A stretch of DNA of 64,000 nucleotides, taken from Chitinophagaceae bacterium. GTDB taxonomy: Bacteria; Bacteroidota; Bacteroidia; Chitinophagales; Chitinophagaceae. The notes under the pieces are model-generated. The model was given only the letters and a program-made list of their open reading frames with translations, was not told the DNA's origin and ran no database searches. Each line of letters starts with the position of its first letter. Position 1 is the stretch's first letter. Positions 33,257-41,602 of the stretch are shown here, piece by piece. Position numbers and translations under genes: made by a program. The DNA lies in the NCBI GenBank assembly GCA_016715365.1, contig JADKAM010000005.1, positions 186,001 through 250,000 of the forward strand. The letters run 5' to 3'.

Positions 33257-35455
33257 ATGGAAAATAATGCATCCCAGGGCCAATGCCCGTTTTCTGGTGG
33301 AGCCTTAAAGAAAAGTGCAGGTGGTGGTACCAGCAACCGTGACTGGTGGCCAAATCTTTTAAACCTGAATATCCTTCGCCAACATTCATCCTTGTCTGAT
33401 CCGATGGGTGAATCATTTAACTATGCTACAGAATTTAAAACGCTCGACCTGAATGCAGTGAAGAAAGACATTTTCGAGCTAATGACAACCTCACAGGATT
33501 GGTGGCCGGCTGATTATGGTCATTACGGGCCTTTCTTTATACGCATGGCCTGGCACAGTGCAGGTACTTACCGTATTCATGATGGCCGTGGCGGTGGAGG
33601 CTCGGGCACACAACGTTTTGCACCACTCAATAGCTGGCCGGATAATGCAAACCTGGATAAGGCCCGATTACTATTGTGGCCTGTAAAGAAAAAATATGGC
33701 AGAAAACTTTCCTGGGCCGATCTGATGATACTCACCGGTAACTGTGCACTGGAATCGATGGGCTTTAAAACCTTTGGTTTTGGTGGCGGACGTGAAGATA
33801 TCTGGGAAGCACCGGAAGATATTTATTGGGGTTCTGAAACCGAGTGGCTCGGAGATAAACGCTACTCCGGCGAACGTGAACTGGAGAATCCTCTTGGAGC
33901 TGTTCAAATGGGGCTTATTTACGTAAATCCGGAAGGTCCTAACGGTAACCCTGACCCATTGGCAGCTGCCCGTGATATTCGTGAGACCTTTGGCCGTATG
34001 GCTATGAATGATGAAGAAACAGTAGCGTTGATTGCAGGTGGACACTCATTTGGTAAAACCCATGGTGCTGCCGATCCCGGCAAATATGTTGGCCGTGAAC
34101 CGGCAGCAGCTGGCATTGAGGAACAAAGCCAGGGCTGGAATAATACATTCGGCAGCGGCAATGCCGGCGATACAATTACCAGCGGGCTTGAAGGAGCCTG
34201 GACAACAACGCCAACCAAATGGAGCAACAATTTTTTTGAAAACCTGTTTGGTTTTGAATGGGAACTGACAAAGAGCCCGGCAGGTGCCCAACAGTGGAAA
34301 CCGAAGGGAGATGCTGGTGCCGGTTTAGTGCCCGATGCACACGATGCTTCAAAACGTCATGCACCATTTATGCTTACTACCGATCTGGCATTAAGAATAG
34401 ACCCAGCATACGAAAAAATTTCAAGGAGATTCTTTGAGAATCCCGATCAGTTTGCAGATGCTTTTGCACGTGCTTGGTTCAAACTCACACACCGTGATAT
34501 GGGCCCACGCTCACGCTATCTTGGCCCGGAAGTGCCGGCCGAAGAACTGATCTGGCAAGACCCTGTGCCTGCCGTTACACATGAACTGATCAATGATACT
34601 GATATAGCTGAACTAAAGGGTAAGATATTAGCTTCCGGATTATCAGTGTCTCAACTGGTATCTGCAGCCTGGGCCTCTGCGTCAACATACCGTGGATCTG
34701 ATAAACGTGGCGGTGCCAATGGTGCCCGCATTCGCCTTGCCCCGCAGAAATATTGGGAAGTAAATAATCCTGCTGAATTAACCAAAGTGTTGGATACATT
34801 GGAAAGCATCCAATCAGCATTCAACAACGTGCAAACCCGCAATAAGAAAGTTTCGGTAGCCGATATAATCGTATTGGGTGGTTGTGCAGGTATTGAACAG
34901 GCAGCATTGAATGCCGGTGTAACTATTACAGTGCCTTTTACACCCGGACGTACAGATGCATCGCAGGAGCAAACCGACGTAGAATCATTTGCAGTGCTGG
35001 AACCGGTTGCAGATGGATTCCGCAACTATAAAAAGAACCGTTCCACTGCTTCGGCAGAAGAAATGCTGATAGACAAAGCACAATTGCTGACACTTACAGC
35101 GCCTGAACTGACGGTTCTTGTTGGTGGTATGCGTGTGTTGAATACAAATGCCGGAGCAACTAAACATGGTGTTTTCACTAACAACCCCGGAGCACTTACC
35201 AACGATTTCTTTACGAACCTGATTGACTTTGGTACAACCTGGAAAGCAACTTCTGATGCAAAAGATGTATTTGAGGGTAGTGACCGTAAGACAGGCGAAG
35301 TGAAATGGACAGCAACCCGTGCTGATCTTATTTTCGGATCCAATTCAGAATTGCGTGCCCTTGCAGAAGTGTATGCCTGTGAAGATTCTAAAGAGAAATT
35401 TGTGCAGGATTTTGTAGCTGCATGGGTGAAGGTGATGAACCTGGGACGTTTCTGA
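33257..35455 (+). CDS. katG: Catalase-peroxidase
   Basis: This bifunctional haem enzyme decomposes hydrogen peroxide and also acts as a peroxidase. The 732-residue length is standard. The distal site is FIRMAWHSAGTYR with Arg96, Trp99 and His100. Tyr222 in YVNPEGPNGNPDP and Met248 complete the Trp-Tyr-Met adduct needed for catalase activity. The proximal haem ligand is His263 in GGHSFGKTHGA. The duplicated C-terminal peroxidase-like domain (about 440-732) is complete. No signal peptide is seen, so it is cytoplasmic. The gene is alone, with a strong terminator after it and RNase P RNA downstream. Confidence 0.97.
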   Translation: MENNASQGQCPFSGGALKKSAGGGTSNRDWWPNLLNLNILRQHSSLSDPMGESFNYATEFKTLDLNAVKKDIFELMTTSQDWWPADYGHYGPFFIRMAWHSAGTYRIHDGRGGGGSGTQRFAPLNSWPDNANLDKARLLLWPVKKKYGRKLSWADLMILTGNCALESMGFKTFGFGGGREDIWEAPEDIYWGSETEWLGDKRYSGERELENPLGAVQMGLIYVNPEGPNGNPDPLAAARDIRETFGRMAMNDEETVALIAGGHSFGKTHGAADPGKYVGREPAAAGIEEQSQGWNNTFGSGNAGDTITSGLEGAWTTTPTKWSNNFFENLFGFEWELTKSPAGAQQWKPKGDAGAGLVPDAHDASKRHAPFMLTTDLALRIDPAYEKISRRFFENPDQFADAFARAWFKLTHRDMGPRSRYLGPEVPAEELIWQDPVPAVTHELINDTDIAELKGKILASGLSVSQLVSAAWASASTYRGSDKRGGANGARIRLAPQKYWEVNNPAELTKVLDTLESIQSAFNNVQTRNKKVSVADIIVLGGCAGIEQAALNAGVTITVPFTPGRTDASQEQTDVESFAVLEPVADGFRNYKKNRSTASAEEMLIDKAQLLTLTAPELTVLVGGMRVLNTNAGATKHGVFTNNPGALTNDFFTNLIDFGTTWKATSDAKDVFEGSDRKTGEVKWTATRADLIFGSNSELRALAEVYACEDSKEKFVQDFVAAWVKVMNLGRF

Positions 35456-35486
35456 TTATTTTGAATTCAGACGATCTTATATATCT

Positions 35487-35518
35487 AAAAAGGTGGACTG
35501 GCAACAGGCCACCTTTTT
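35487..35518 (+). terminator. Intrinsic terminator of katG
   Basis: A perfect 10-bp stem AAAAAGGTGG/CCACCTTTTT (35487-35496 with 35509-35518) with a 12-nt loop lies 31 bp after the katG stop codon. The symmetrical A and T tracts let it work in both directions. Confidence 0.8.
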
Positions 35519-35564
35519 CATTTTGGTAACAAACCAATTAATCTGCTTCTCAAAAAATAAAATT

Positions 35565-35572
35565 TACCTTTG
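35565..35572 (+). promoter_or_regulatory. -7 box TACCTTTG for rnpB
   Basis: The octamer fits TAnnTTTG and ends 5 nt before the RNA 5' end predicted from the P1 helix. This gives an independent estimate of the -7-to-start distance in this genome. Confidence 0.55.
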
Positions 35573-35576
35573 CCTC

Positions 35577-35972
35577 CTATCAGCCGGGTTATCGTCCCGG
35601 TTTTAACCGGGAAGGAAAGTCCGGACAGCACAGAGCAACATACCGGTTAACAGCCGGCTTCGGTATGTTTAGTGGAAACACTGACCATGGCGAAAGAGAC
35701 AGGGCCACAGAAAATTACCGTCCCTACATAGTGTAGGGATAAGGGTGAAAACGTGAGGTAAGAGCTCACGGGTTTTTGCAGTAATGCAATAATTGGGTAA
35801 ACCTTGTGTGCTGTAATGCCACGTAAACCGGCGCCTGAGGGCGGCTCGTCCGATGCCGAAGGGTAGGCAGCAAGATTGTAACAGTAATGTTGCAGCCAGA
35901 TAAATGATGACCTCAATCCTGTATAGCGCAAGCTTTGCAGGGTAAGACAGAATCCGGCTTACAGGCTGATAG
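35577..35972 (+). ncRNA. rnpB: RNase P RNA (bacterial type A)
   Basis: This is the catalytic RNA that removes 5' leaders from tRNA precursors. The ends pair as helix P1 (CTATCAGCC at 35577-35585 with GGCTGATAG at 35964-35972). Conserved pieces include GGGAAGGAAAGTCCGGAC with the CAGAGCA segment just after it, the GGGTAAACC and GCGCCTGAGGG regions, and the 3' block AAGACAGAATCCGGCTTACAG. The length of about 396 nt is normal. It has a -7 box at the right distance and a terminator downstream. Open frames on the opposite strand are shadows. Confidence 0.95.
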
Positions 35973-35983
35973 ATTTTTAAAAA

Positions 35984-36018
35984 ATTAAAGGGCCTTACAT
36001 TTTTGTAAGACCCTTTTT
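35984..36018 (+). terminator. Intrinsic terminator of rnpB
   Basis: The stem AAGGGCCTTACA/TGTAAGACCCTT (one mismatch, T-rich loop) is followed by a run of Ts and lies directly after the 3' end of RNase P RNA. Confidence 0.85.
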
Positions 36019-36065
36019 TATTTTTATTATGTTTGAGAAAAAGAAAAAAAATGCCTGAAAAACTG

Positions 36066-36092
36066 CTATACGAATTAACCAATTAACTAATT
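36066..36092. repeat. TTAATTRG micro-repeat spanning a stop codon
   Basis: The sequence GAATTAACCAATTAACTAATTAAC belongs to the same TTAA-rich type as at 4374 and 27956. The last codons and the TAG stop of the hydrolase gene at 36087 lie inside it. Confidence 0.5.
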
Positions 36093-37112
36093 AACTTTCT
36101 TCCCTTCATTAACATCTTTAATAAATTGTATCAGCCCCGGAAAATAATTTTTCTGATCATCATACATGCTCATATGGCTTCCGTTGGGGCAGGTAATTGA
36201 TCTTCCGTTTTGCACCTGGGTGCTGACCCATTTCATGTGTTCGGGGTCCATGGTATCGTGTTTTCCGCCGATAGTTAGTGTGGGTGTTTTTATTTTTGGT
36301 AATTCTTTGGTTACATCCCAGTTAATTAAATTACCGCCAATACCAAACTCGCTGGGCCCCTGCATGGTAACATACAACGACTGGTTCATTTTTGAAAGAC
36401 CACGATTCAAAGGCTCGGGCCACTGGTCTAATGGTAAGCGGCAAATATGTTTTGCATAAAAATTAGGCATCAGCAGTTCCATGTATTTTGGATTTTGAAA
36501 ATCTTTTCTGGCTTCTATCTGGCGGATGGTATCTAAAACTTTTGGATCGAACTGCGGAGCCAATACTTCCTGTGCATATTTACCATAAGCCGGACAACTC
36601 ATCATCATATTGCTGATGATAAGGCCTTTCAGATTGTCCTGGTATTTTAATGCGTACTGCATGGCCAGAATGCCACCCCAGCTATGACCGAGCAAATAAA
36701 AATTGTCTTTGTTTAAATTTAATGCTTTACGAACCTGTTCTACTTCTTCCACAAACCTGGCAAGATCCCACATGGTTGTATCTTTTGGATTATCACTCAG
36801 GCCGCAACCGAGTTGGTCATAATATATCAGCTCCACATTTTCGGGCAATAAAAAATTTTCAAAACATTCAAAATATTCGTGTGAGGCACCGGGGCCACCG
36901 TTCAGTAACAGCAATTTTATTTTGGGGTTGTTTCCAATGCGTTTTGTCCAGACATTGAATTTGCCTTTCGGAGTTTCGATAGGTATTACTTTAACACCTC
37001 CGGTTTGTATTTCTTTGTACAGATCATCTGCGGGAGCAGCAACCGTTTCTTTGTTATTATTACTGCAGGAAATAAATATCAATGAAATGAAGAGAATAAT
37101 TAAATTTTTCAT
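36087..37112 (-). CDS. Proline iminopeptidase-like alpha/beta hydrolase, lipoprotein
   Basis: The 341-residue protein has a lipoprotein signal (LIFISCS, lipidation Cys near 16) and the alpha/beta-hydrolase core. The oxyanion segment is LLLNGGPGASHEYF (about 69-82), the nucleophile elbow GHSWGG (Ser near 144), and the late Asp/His region is GGKHDTMDPEH and NGSHMSMYDD. The NGGPGASH motif is that of prolyl iminopeptidases and related amino-acid amidases. It is probably anchored in the periplasm and trims peptides or amides. It is the last gene of the minus-strand cluster from 41326, 11 bp after the GNAT gene. Confidence 0.87.
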   Translation of the reverse strand: MKNLIILFISLIFISCSNNNKETVAAPADDLYKEIQTGGVKVIPIETPKGKFNVWTKRIGNNPKIKLLLLNGGPGASHEYFECFENFLLPENVELIYYDQLGCGLSDNPKDTTMWDLARFVEEVEQVRKALNLNKDNFYLLGHSWGGILAMQYALKYQDNLKGLIISNMMMSCPAYGKYAQEVLAPQFDPKVLDTIRQIEARKDFQNPKYMELLMPNFYAKHICRLPLDQWPEPLNRGLSKMNQSLYVTMQGPSEFGIGGNLINWDVTKELPKIKTPTLTIGGKHDTMDPEHMKWVSTQVQNGRSITCPNGSHMSMYDDQKNYFPGLIQFIKDVNEGKKVN

Positions 37113-37123
37113 ACGCTTTAATT

Positions 37124-37735
37124 TTAGGTGAGTGGAGTGATGAATTCTTTAAAAACAGTTTCTTTTATAGTTGGCCAATCGGGCTTAATAAAACTGAAAT
37201 ATACCGTATCCCTTACCTGACCATCTTCATTTATCATATGCTGACGTAAAGTACCTTCTTTTACAGCGCCAATTTTCAGCATAGCGCCCTGCGATTTTAG
37301 ATTCAGTATGCTGGTTTTTAATTCAACCCTGTTAAGGTCTAAAGTTTCGAATCCAAAACTCAGTAATAAAAACTTGCAGGCTTTATTAATGCCTGTACGC
37401 TGTAAGGCAGGATGGTACCAGGTCCAGCCGATTTCTACTCTTTTATTGGGGAAAGAGATATTGCCATAACGGGTGCAGCCTGCGTATTGGTTTTGCTGTT
37501 TATCGTAAATAGCAAAGGGGTAGGAGCTACCTGCCTTTTTTTCTGCCAGTGCGGTATCAAAATATCTTTTAAAATCCGCTTTGCTGCGTACTTTAGCACC
37601 GGTAAATTCCCATAGTTCTGTATGCATGGCAATGGGTAATAACAAATCAAAATGTTTTTCAGTAAGAGGTTCAAGCCTTGCACGTTCGTTTTCCAGCGTA
37701 TGATCCTGTTCAAAAAAATTATCAGTTGTTATCAT
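37124..37735 (-). CDS. GNAT family N-acetyltransferase (RimJ/RimL-like)
   Basis: The 203-residue protein has the GNAT pattern: RARLEPLTEKHFDLLLPIA at the N-terminus, YAGCTRYGNISFPNKRVEIGWTWYHP in the central strands, the acetyl-CoA-binding region LQRTGINKACKFLLLSFGFE (about 112-131), and NRVELKTSILNLKSQGAMLKIG. This matches the RimJ/RimL-type subgroup, which acetylates protein N-termini, small amines or antibiotics; the substrate is unknown. Its ATG overlaps the TGA of the preceding Nudix gene (ATGA), indicating coupled translation. Confidence 0.88.
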   Translation of the reverse strand: MITTDNFFEQDHTLENERARLEPLTEKHFDLLLPIAMHTELWEFTGAKVRSKADFKRYFDTALAEKKAGSSYPFAIYDKQQNQYAGCTRYGNISFPNKRVEIGWTWYHPALQRTGINKACKFLLLSFGFETLDLNRVELKTSILNLKSQGAMLKIGAVKEGTLRQHMINEDGQVRDTVYFSFIKPDWPTIKETVFKEFITPLT

Positions 37736-38199
37736 TGCATTTGCTTTATCATGTTGGCTACTGTTTTATCAATGGGTAAACTTACGGATTCTGCCGAAAA
37801 ATCATCCCATTCAATAAAACGGAAAGTTTCTGTTTCGCCGGTTTCTTCATACATTTTTAATTGCTGTGCATCAAAATCAAAAAGCTTGCTGCGCAGGGGA
37901 GCAGTTATTGGTTCCAGTGCTTCTGCAAAATAATAAATGGAGATGATCTGGTGTGCAGCATTGAAAGCACTTTGCTGGTAGAAATCAGTTGTGTAAATAT
38001 GATCTGCCACTTTTACTTTTAAGTTCATCTCTTCCATAAATTCCCTTGCAAGGCATTCACGGGTACCTTCGCCGAACTCCAATCCGCCTCCCGGGAATTT
38101 AGTGATGTATGCACCCCGGATAAATTCATCGCTGACTAAAACCTGCCGCTTTTCATTTATTAAAATGCCATAAACCCTGATGTTGAACATACTGATCAT
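37732..38199 (-). CDS. Nudix hydrolase
   Basis: The protein hydrolyses nucleoside-diphosphate-linked compounds; the target is unknown. The Nudix box lies at GGGLEFGEGTRECLAREFMEEM (positions about 41-62 of the product), with the invariant RE and EE residues. I chose the ATG at 38199 (155 residues) because it overlaps the corA stop as ATGA. A second ATG three codons later (38190) is possible, and upstream in-frame codons up to a TTG at 38271 run inside corA. It is the fifth gene of the overlapping operon. Confidence 0.86.
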   Translation of the reverse strand: MISMFNIRVYGILINEKRQVLVSDEFIRGAYITKFPGGGLEFGEGTRECLAREFMEEMNLKVKVADHIYTTDFYQQSAFNAAHQIISIYYFAEALEPITAPLRSKLFDFDAQQLKMYEETGETETFRFIEWDDFSAESVSLPIDKTVANMIKQMQ

Positions 38200-39134
38200 C
38201 GCCTGTAACGTTTTGCGTAATTCCATATTACAAAACCAAGAATGATGATGGACAATATAACCGGTAACCAAAATGCCATGTGACTGTCGCTATAAGGAAT
38301 GGGCACGTTCATACCATAAATACTGGCAATTAAAACCGGCACACTTAAAAAGATAGTGAGCGTGGTAAGCCGCTTCAACACTGCATTCTGGTTATTGCTG
38401 ATAATACTGGCAAAGGCATCCAGTGTGCTGTTCAGGATATTGGTATAGGTATTTGCCATTTCAAGCGCCTGTGATGTTTCTACGATCAGATCTTCCAGCA
38501 AATCCCTTTCTTCTTCATTTAGTTTTAAAATATTGGTGCGGCTTAACTTCATCATCAGCAATTCATTGCTTCTTAATGCTGTCAAAAAATACACAAAACT
38601 TTTTTGAATACGCATCAGCTGAAGCAGTTCTTCATTGCGGTTGCTGTCGTACAATTTTTGTTCAAGGGTGTTTCGGCGTGTATTAATTTCTTTCAGGTAG
38701 TCCTGGAAATTGGAAGTTACTTTCTCAAATATTTTAAGCACCATCATATTCATCCTGTCGGGATTGCGGTGTTGAAAAGTGCTCAGGAATTTTTTTATGG
38801 CTTCGTTCTCAAAAGAATTCACCGTAACAATCTGGTTGTGGGTGAGGATGATACAAATAGGTATGGTTATATAAAAAGAATCGCTCAGGTTGAATGAATT
38901 ATTTTCGGTTGGTGTTTTAATAACAATGAGTTTTACATCGTCTTCAATTTCGTAACGGCTGCGTTCATCTATATCCAGTGAATCTTTTAAAAAGTCAATA
39001 GGAATATCCATTGTTTCACTCAGTTCGCTAAACTCTTCCTGTTTAAGAGGCGGCAGTACGTTTACCCACACTGCATCCTCATGCTTATCAATAGCAACGG
39101 TCTTTTGTTCTATATTTTTAAAGTACTGGATCAT
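38196..39134 (-). CDS. corA: CorA family magnesium/divalent cation transporter
   Basis: The 312-residue protein has a large cytoplasmic N-terminal domain with a long stalk helix (about 140-250) and two C-terminal membrane helices. Between them is the signature YGMN (about 274-277, followed by VPIPYSDSH). It forms pentameric channels for magnesium or cobalt. The basic C-terminus (NYAKRYRR) is usual. Start and stop both lie in ATGA overlaps with neighbours (DinB-like gene upstream, Nudix gene downstream). Confidence 0.93.
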   Translation of the reverse strand: MIQYFKNIEQKTVAIDKHEDAVWVNVLPPLKQEEFSELSETMDIPIDFLKDSLDIDERSRYEIEDDVKLIVIKTPTENNSFNLSDSFYITIPICIILTHNQIVTVNSFENEAIKKFLSTFQHRNPDRMNMMVLKIFEKVTSNFQDYLKEINTRRNTLEQKLYDSNRNEELLQLMRIQKSFVYFLTALRSNELLMMKLSRTNILKLNEEERDLLEDLIVETSQALEMANTYTNILNSTLDAFASIISNNQNAVLKRLTTLTIFLSVPVLIASIYGMNVPIPYSDSHMAFWLPVILSIIILGFVIWNYAKRYRR

Positions 39135-39664
39135 GGCTTTTCAACGGCTTTTTGTATGCTGTTTAAATGGTGTTCGGTATGAAAGATAGTGAAATAACCA
39201 AGCTCACGTAAAGTGATGCGGCCAAGCAGCGGGTGTTTTACCAGGTAACTGTCTAAATCTTTTTCGGCTCTGTTCTTCGACAATGTTTTAATGAATTTTG
39301 CAGTGGCGTTGTTCCAGTTATTCATTAATTTTTGTTTGCCGTATTTTATTTCGATGGGCTTTGGAACAAACCTGCTGCTGGCACGGCCACCTTCATCTAA
39401 TTTTTTGTAGTATTTATCTTTTAGTTCATCGTAGGTACGGGAGTTTCTATTGGGTGTGCCGCCAATCCATCTTACCAAAAAAAGCGGCAGGTACCAGGCA
39501 AGGGAAGAAGTGTTTGTTGAAATGATAAGATGCTGTACATTTTCCGCAACTGACCATTTTTCGGCAGTACGCTTAAAAAAAATAACTTCATCAATACCAT
39601 GGCAGGTTTGTGAAAGTTGTGAGAATGCATTTTCTGCAGCCGATATGATTTCAGTCTTAGTCAT
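39131..39664 (-). CDS. DinB-like (DUF664/YfiT-type) protein
   Basis: The 177-residue helical protein resembles the DinB/YfiT four-helix bundle. WSVAENVQHL (about 41-50) supplies the first metal-binding histidine, and FHTEHHLNSI near the C-terminus the others. Members of this superfamily use thiols such as bacillithiol as cofactors, including bacillithiol S-transferases. The presence of bshB1 in the window suggests that the cell makes bacillithiol, so a thiol transferase role is possible but unproven. It overlaps dapF upstream and corA downstream by 4 bp each. Confidence 0.78.
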   Translation of the reverse strand: MTKTEIISAAENAFSQLSQTCHGIDEVIFFKRTAEKWSVAENVQHLIISTNTSSLAWYLPLFLVRWIGGTPNRNSRTYDELKDKYYKKLDEGGRASSRFVPKPIEIKYGKQKLMNNWNNATAKFIKTLSKNRAEKDLDSYLVKHPLLGRITLRELGYFTIFHTEHHLNSIQKAVEKP

Positions 39665-40443
39665 ACTTCAATTTCGCCTTTGTACACCAGTTCTGCAGGT
39701 CCGCAGAGCCAGATATTATCAAAATGTTCGTCATCAATTTTATTATACTCAACACTTAAATGGCCGCCCGGTGTTTTTACTTCCACCCGGTTAAAACCTT
39801 TTTCGTTGTGTGCATTCATTAATGCCGATGCGGTTACCCCTGTACCGCAACTGAGGGTTTCATCCTCTACACCACGCTCGTAAGTGCGTACAAAAATGCC
39901 GTCTTCATCAGTGGTTTCTACAAAATTCACATTAATACCGTCTTTCTCAAACTTTTTGCTGTAACGTATACTGCGGCCGGTTTCTACTACATCAACATCT
40001 TCTACATTATTGGCAAATTTTACAAAATGCGGCGAGCCTGTATTCAAAATGGCATATCCCGAATGATAATCTACTTTATTTACATCCTGCATTTTTAAGC
40101 GAACGATATTATGCATATCAATATCCGCTTCATGCCTGCCATCAATGGCCATGAACTGATAGGTGCTTTTATGCATGCCCTGGTTTTTGGCAAATTGAAC
40201 CAGGCAACGGCCACCATTTCCGCACATACTGCTTTGGTTACCATCTGCATTAAAATAGACCATCTCAAAATCCAGTTCAGCATGTTTGCTTAAAAGCATC
40301 AGTCCATCGGCACCAACCCCAAACCTGCGGTTGCAGATAAGTTTTACCTGCTCGGTAGTAAGATTACTGTAAAGGTTGTCCCTGTTTTCCAGAATGACAA
40401 AGTCATTGCCGGTACCCTGATATTTATAAAATTCCACTTTCAT
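39661..40443 (-). CDS. dapF: Diaminopimelate epimerase
   Basis: It converts LL- to meso-diaminopimelate for lysine and peptidoglycan synthesis. The 260-residue protein carries both catalytic cysteines in the expected motifs: CGNGGRC (about 74-80) and SCGTGVTA (about 198-205). The N-terminal YQGTGNDFVILEN and the PGGHLSVEY segment complete the pattern. It starts 1 bp after the stop codon of the nucleoside phosphorylase gene and overlaps the DinB-like gene by 4 bp. No other lysine pathway gene is near. Confidence 0.95.
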   Translation of the reverse strand: MKVEFYKYQGTGNDFVILENRDNLYSNLTTEQVKLICNRRFGVGADGLMLLSKHAELDFEMVYFNADGNQSSMCGNGGRCLVQFAKNQGMHKSTYQFMAIDGRHEADIDMHNIVRLKMQDVNKVDYHSGYAILNTGSPHFVKFANNVEDVDVVETGRSIRYSKKFEKDGINVNFVETTDEDGIFVRTYERGVEDETLSCGTGVTASALMNAHNEKGFNRVEVKTPGGHLSVEYNKIDDEHFDNIWLCGPAELVYKGEIEV

Positions 40444-40444
40444 T

Positions 40445-41326
40445 TTAAATACTTGACGCTGATATTATCTGTAAAGATTGTTTTATTAAATTTTCCACAG
40501 CCAATGCGCCATCTTTCGAAAATTCTTTGCTGATGCGGTTGGCTACAATAGCGCTCAGGCTAAGGCAATGATGTCCTAAAGCATTTCCCAACCCGTAAAT
40601 AGCCGATGTTTCCATTTCAAAATTAGTTATCCGGTATTTGCCAAAAGTAAAATTTGTGAGGTTATCAATCAGCATCGGGTAACCAAGTCCCAGTCTTAGA
40701 ATGCGGCCCTGTGGCCCATAAAAACCCGGGCAGGTTACTGTAATTCCCTGGTGATAATTGTTTGTAAAATGTTTTATCAGTGCCGCACTGGCCATATTAA
40801 TATAGGGTGAAACCTTGCCTGAATTTAATTGGGTGTGCGTGCTGAAAGCCTGTATGATCTGGTTTTCTTCTTCATTATTTTCCTGGCGATAAAAATGCAT
40901 GAGGTTATCCAGGCCCAGGCCGTGAGAACTTGCAACAAAACTATCTACCGGTATATCTTTTTGCAAAGAGCCTGAAGTACCCAAACGGATGATATTGAGA
41001 CAGGTTAGTTTTTCCTTAATGAGCCTTGTTTCAAAATCAATGTTTGCAAGTGCATCCAGCTCGTTTAAAACAATATCAATATTATCGGGGCCAATGCCTG
41101 TGCTAACACAACTGATCCTTTTATTGCCAATAAAACCGGTATGGGTTACAAATTCACGGTGTTTGTTCTGATATTCTATCTTATCAAAATGTTTGCTTAC
41201 TTCACCCACACGGTCCGGATCCCCAACAGTAATGATCGTTTTGGAAATCTCTTCGGGCCGGCAATTTAAATGATAAACTGCACCCCGTTCGTTGATGATC
41301 AATTCAGATTCGGCTATCCGGTTCAT
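40445..41326 (-). CDS. Nucleoside phosphorylase (uridine phosphorylase-like)
   Basis: The 293-residue protein belongs to the PNP/UDP family, which splits nucleosides with phosphate. It has TVGDPDRVGEVSKHFD (about 33-48), LNIIRLGTSGSLQKDIPV (about 108-125) and NFEMETSAIYGLGNALGH (about 232-249). The last fixes the ribose and resembles uridine phosphorylase. Base preference is not decidable. It is the first gene of the seven-gene minus-strand cluster and lies 1 bp upstream of dapF. No perfect -7 box was found before it. Confidence 0.87.
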   Translation of the reverse strand: MNRIAESELIINERGAVYHLNCRPEEISKTIITVGDPDRVGEVSKHFDKIEYQNKHREFVTHTGFIGNKRISCVSTGIGPDNIDIVLNELDALANIDFETRLIKEKLTCLNIIRLGTSGSLQKDIPVDSFVASSHGLGLDNLMHFYRQENNEEENQIIQAFSTHTQLNSGKVSPYINMASAALIKHFTNNYHQGITVTCPGFYGPQGRILRLGLGYPMLIDNLTNFTFGKYRITNFEMETSAIYGLGNALGHHCLSLSAIVANRISKEFSKDGALAVENLIKQSLQIISASSI

Positions 41327-41376
41327 ATTTTTTTTGGTTTAGAATTTGGGTTATGCAATTTTCTTTAAAATTACCC

Positions 41377-41384
41377 TATTTTTG
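41377..41384 (+). promoter_or_regulatory. -7 box TATTTTTG upstream of tRNA-Cys
   Basis: The octamer fits TAnnTTTG. Transcription from here would pass through the tRNA half-copy (41455-41491) before reaching the complete tRNA-Cys gene. Confidence 0.4.
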
Positions 41385-41454
41385 CACTTGTAAAAAATGA
41401 AATGCTGAATTGTTTACATTCTTAATTCTTCATTTTTAATTTTGCATTTAAAAT

Positions 41455-41491
41455 GGTCCTGTATCCGCCTGCCGGCGGATAGGCAAAGCTC
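41455..41491 (+). pseudogene. tRNA-Cys 5'-half copy interrupted by a hairpin
   Basis: Bases 41455-41463 (GGTCCTGTA) and 41481-41491 (AGGCAAAGCTC) equal bases 1-9 and 21-31 of the tRNA-Cys gene 65 bp downstream; an AAAT before both copies extends the match. Where the D-arm should be lies a perfect palindrome, TATCCGCC-TGCC-GGCGGATA, overlapping the ends. There is no anticodon or 3' half, so it cannot be a working tRNA. Confidence 0.75.
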
Positions 41492-41519
41492 AAAGGGTTT
41501 TGTTGGACAAAAAACAAAT

Positions 41520-41590
41520 GGTCCTGTAGCCGAGTGGCTAGGCAAAGCTCTGCAAAAGCTTCTACACCGGTTCGAATCCGGTCGGGACCT
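41520..41590 (+). tRNA. tRNA-Cys (GCA)
   Basis: It folds as a full cloverleaf of 71 nt. The acceptor stem is GGTCCTG with CGGGACC, the D-arm includes GCCGAGTGGCTAGGC, the anticodon arm AAGCT-CTGCAAA-AGCTT has anticodon GCA, and the T-arm is CCGGTTCGAATCCGG. The discriminator is T (U), and CCA is not encoded. A terminator follows. Confidence 0.95.
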
Positions 41591-41602
41591 CACTCAAAAA
41601 TC

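Noticed and set aside
35647..36082. Minus-strand open frames of 94 and 137 codons
   Set aside because: They lie over RNase P RNA and its terminator and show no protein-like pattern; the RNA structure explains the sequence.
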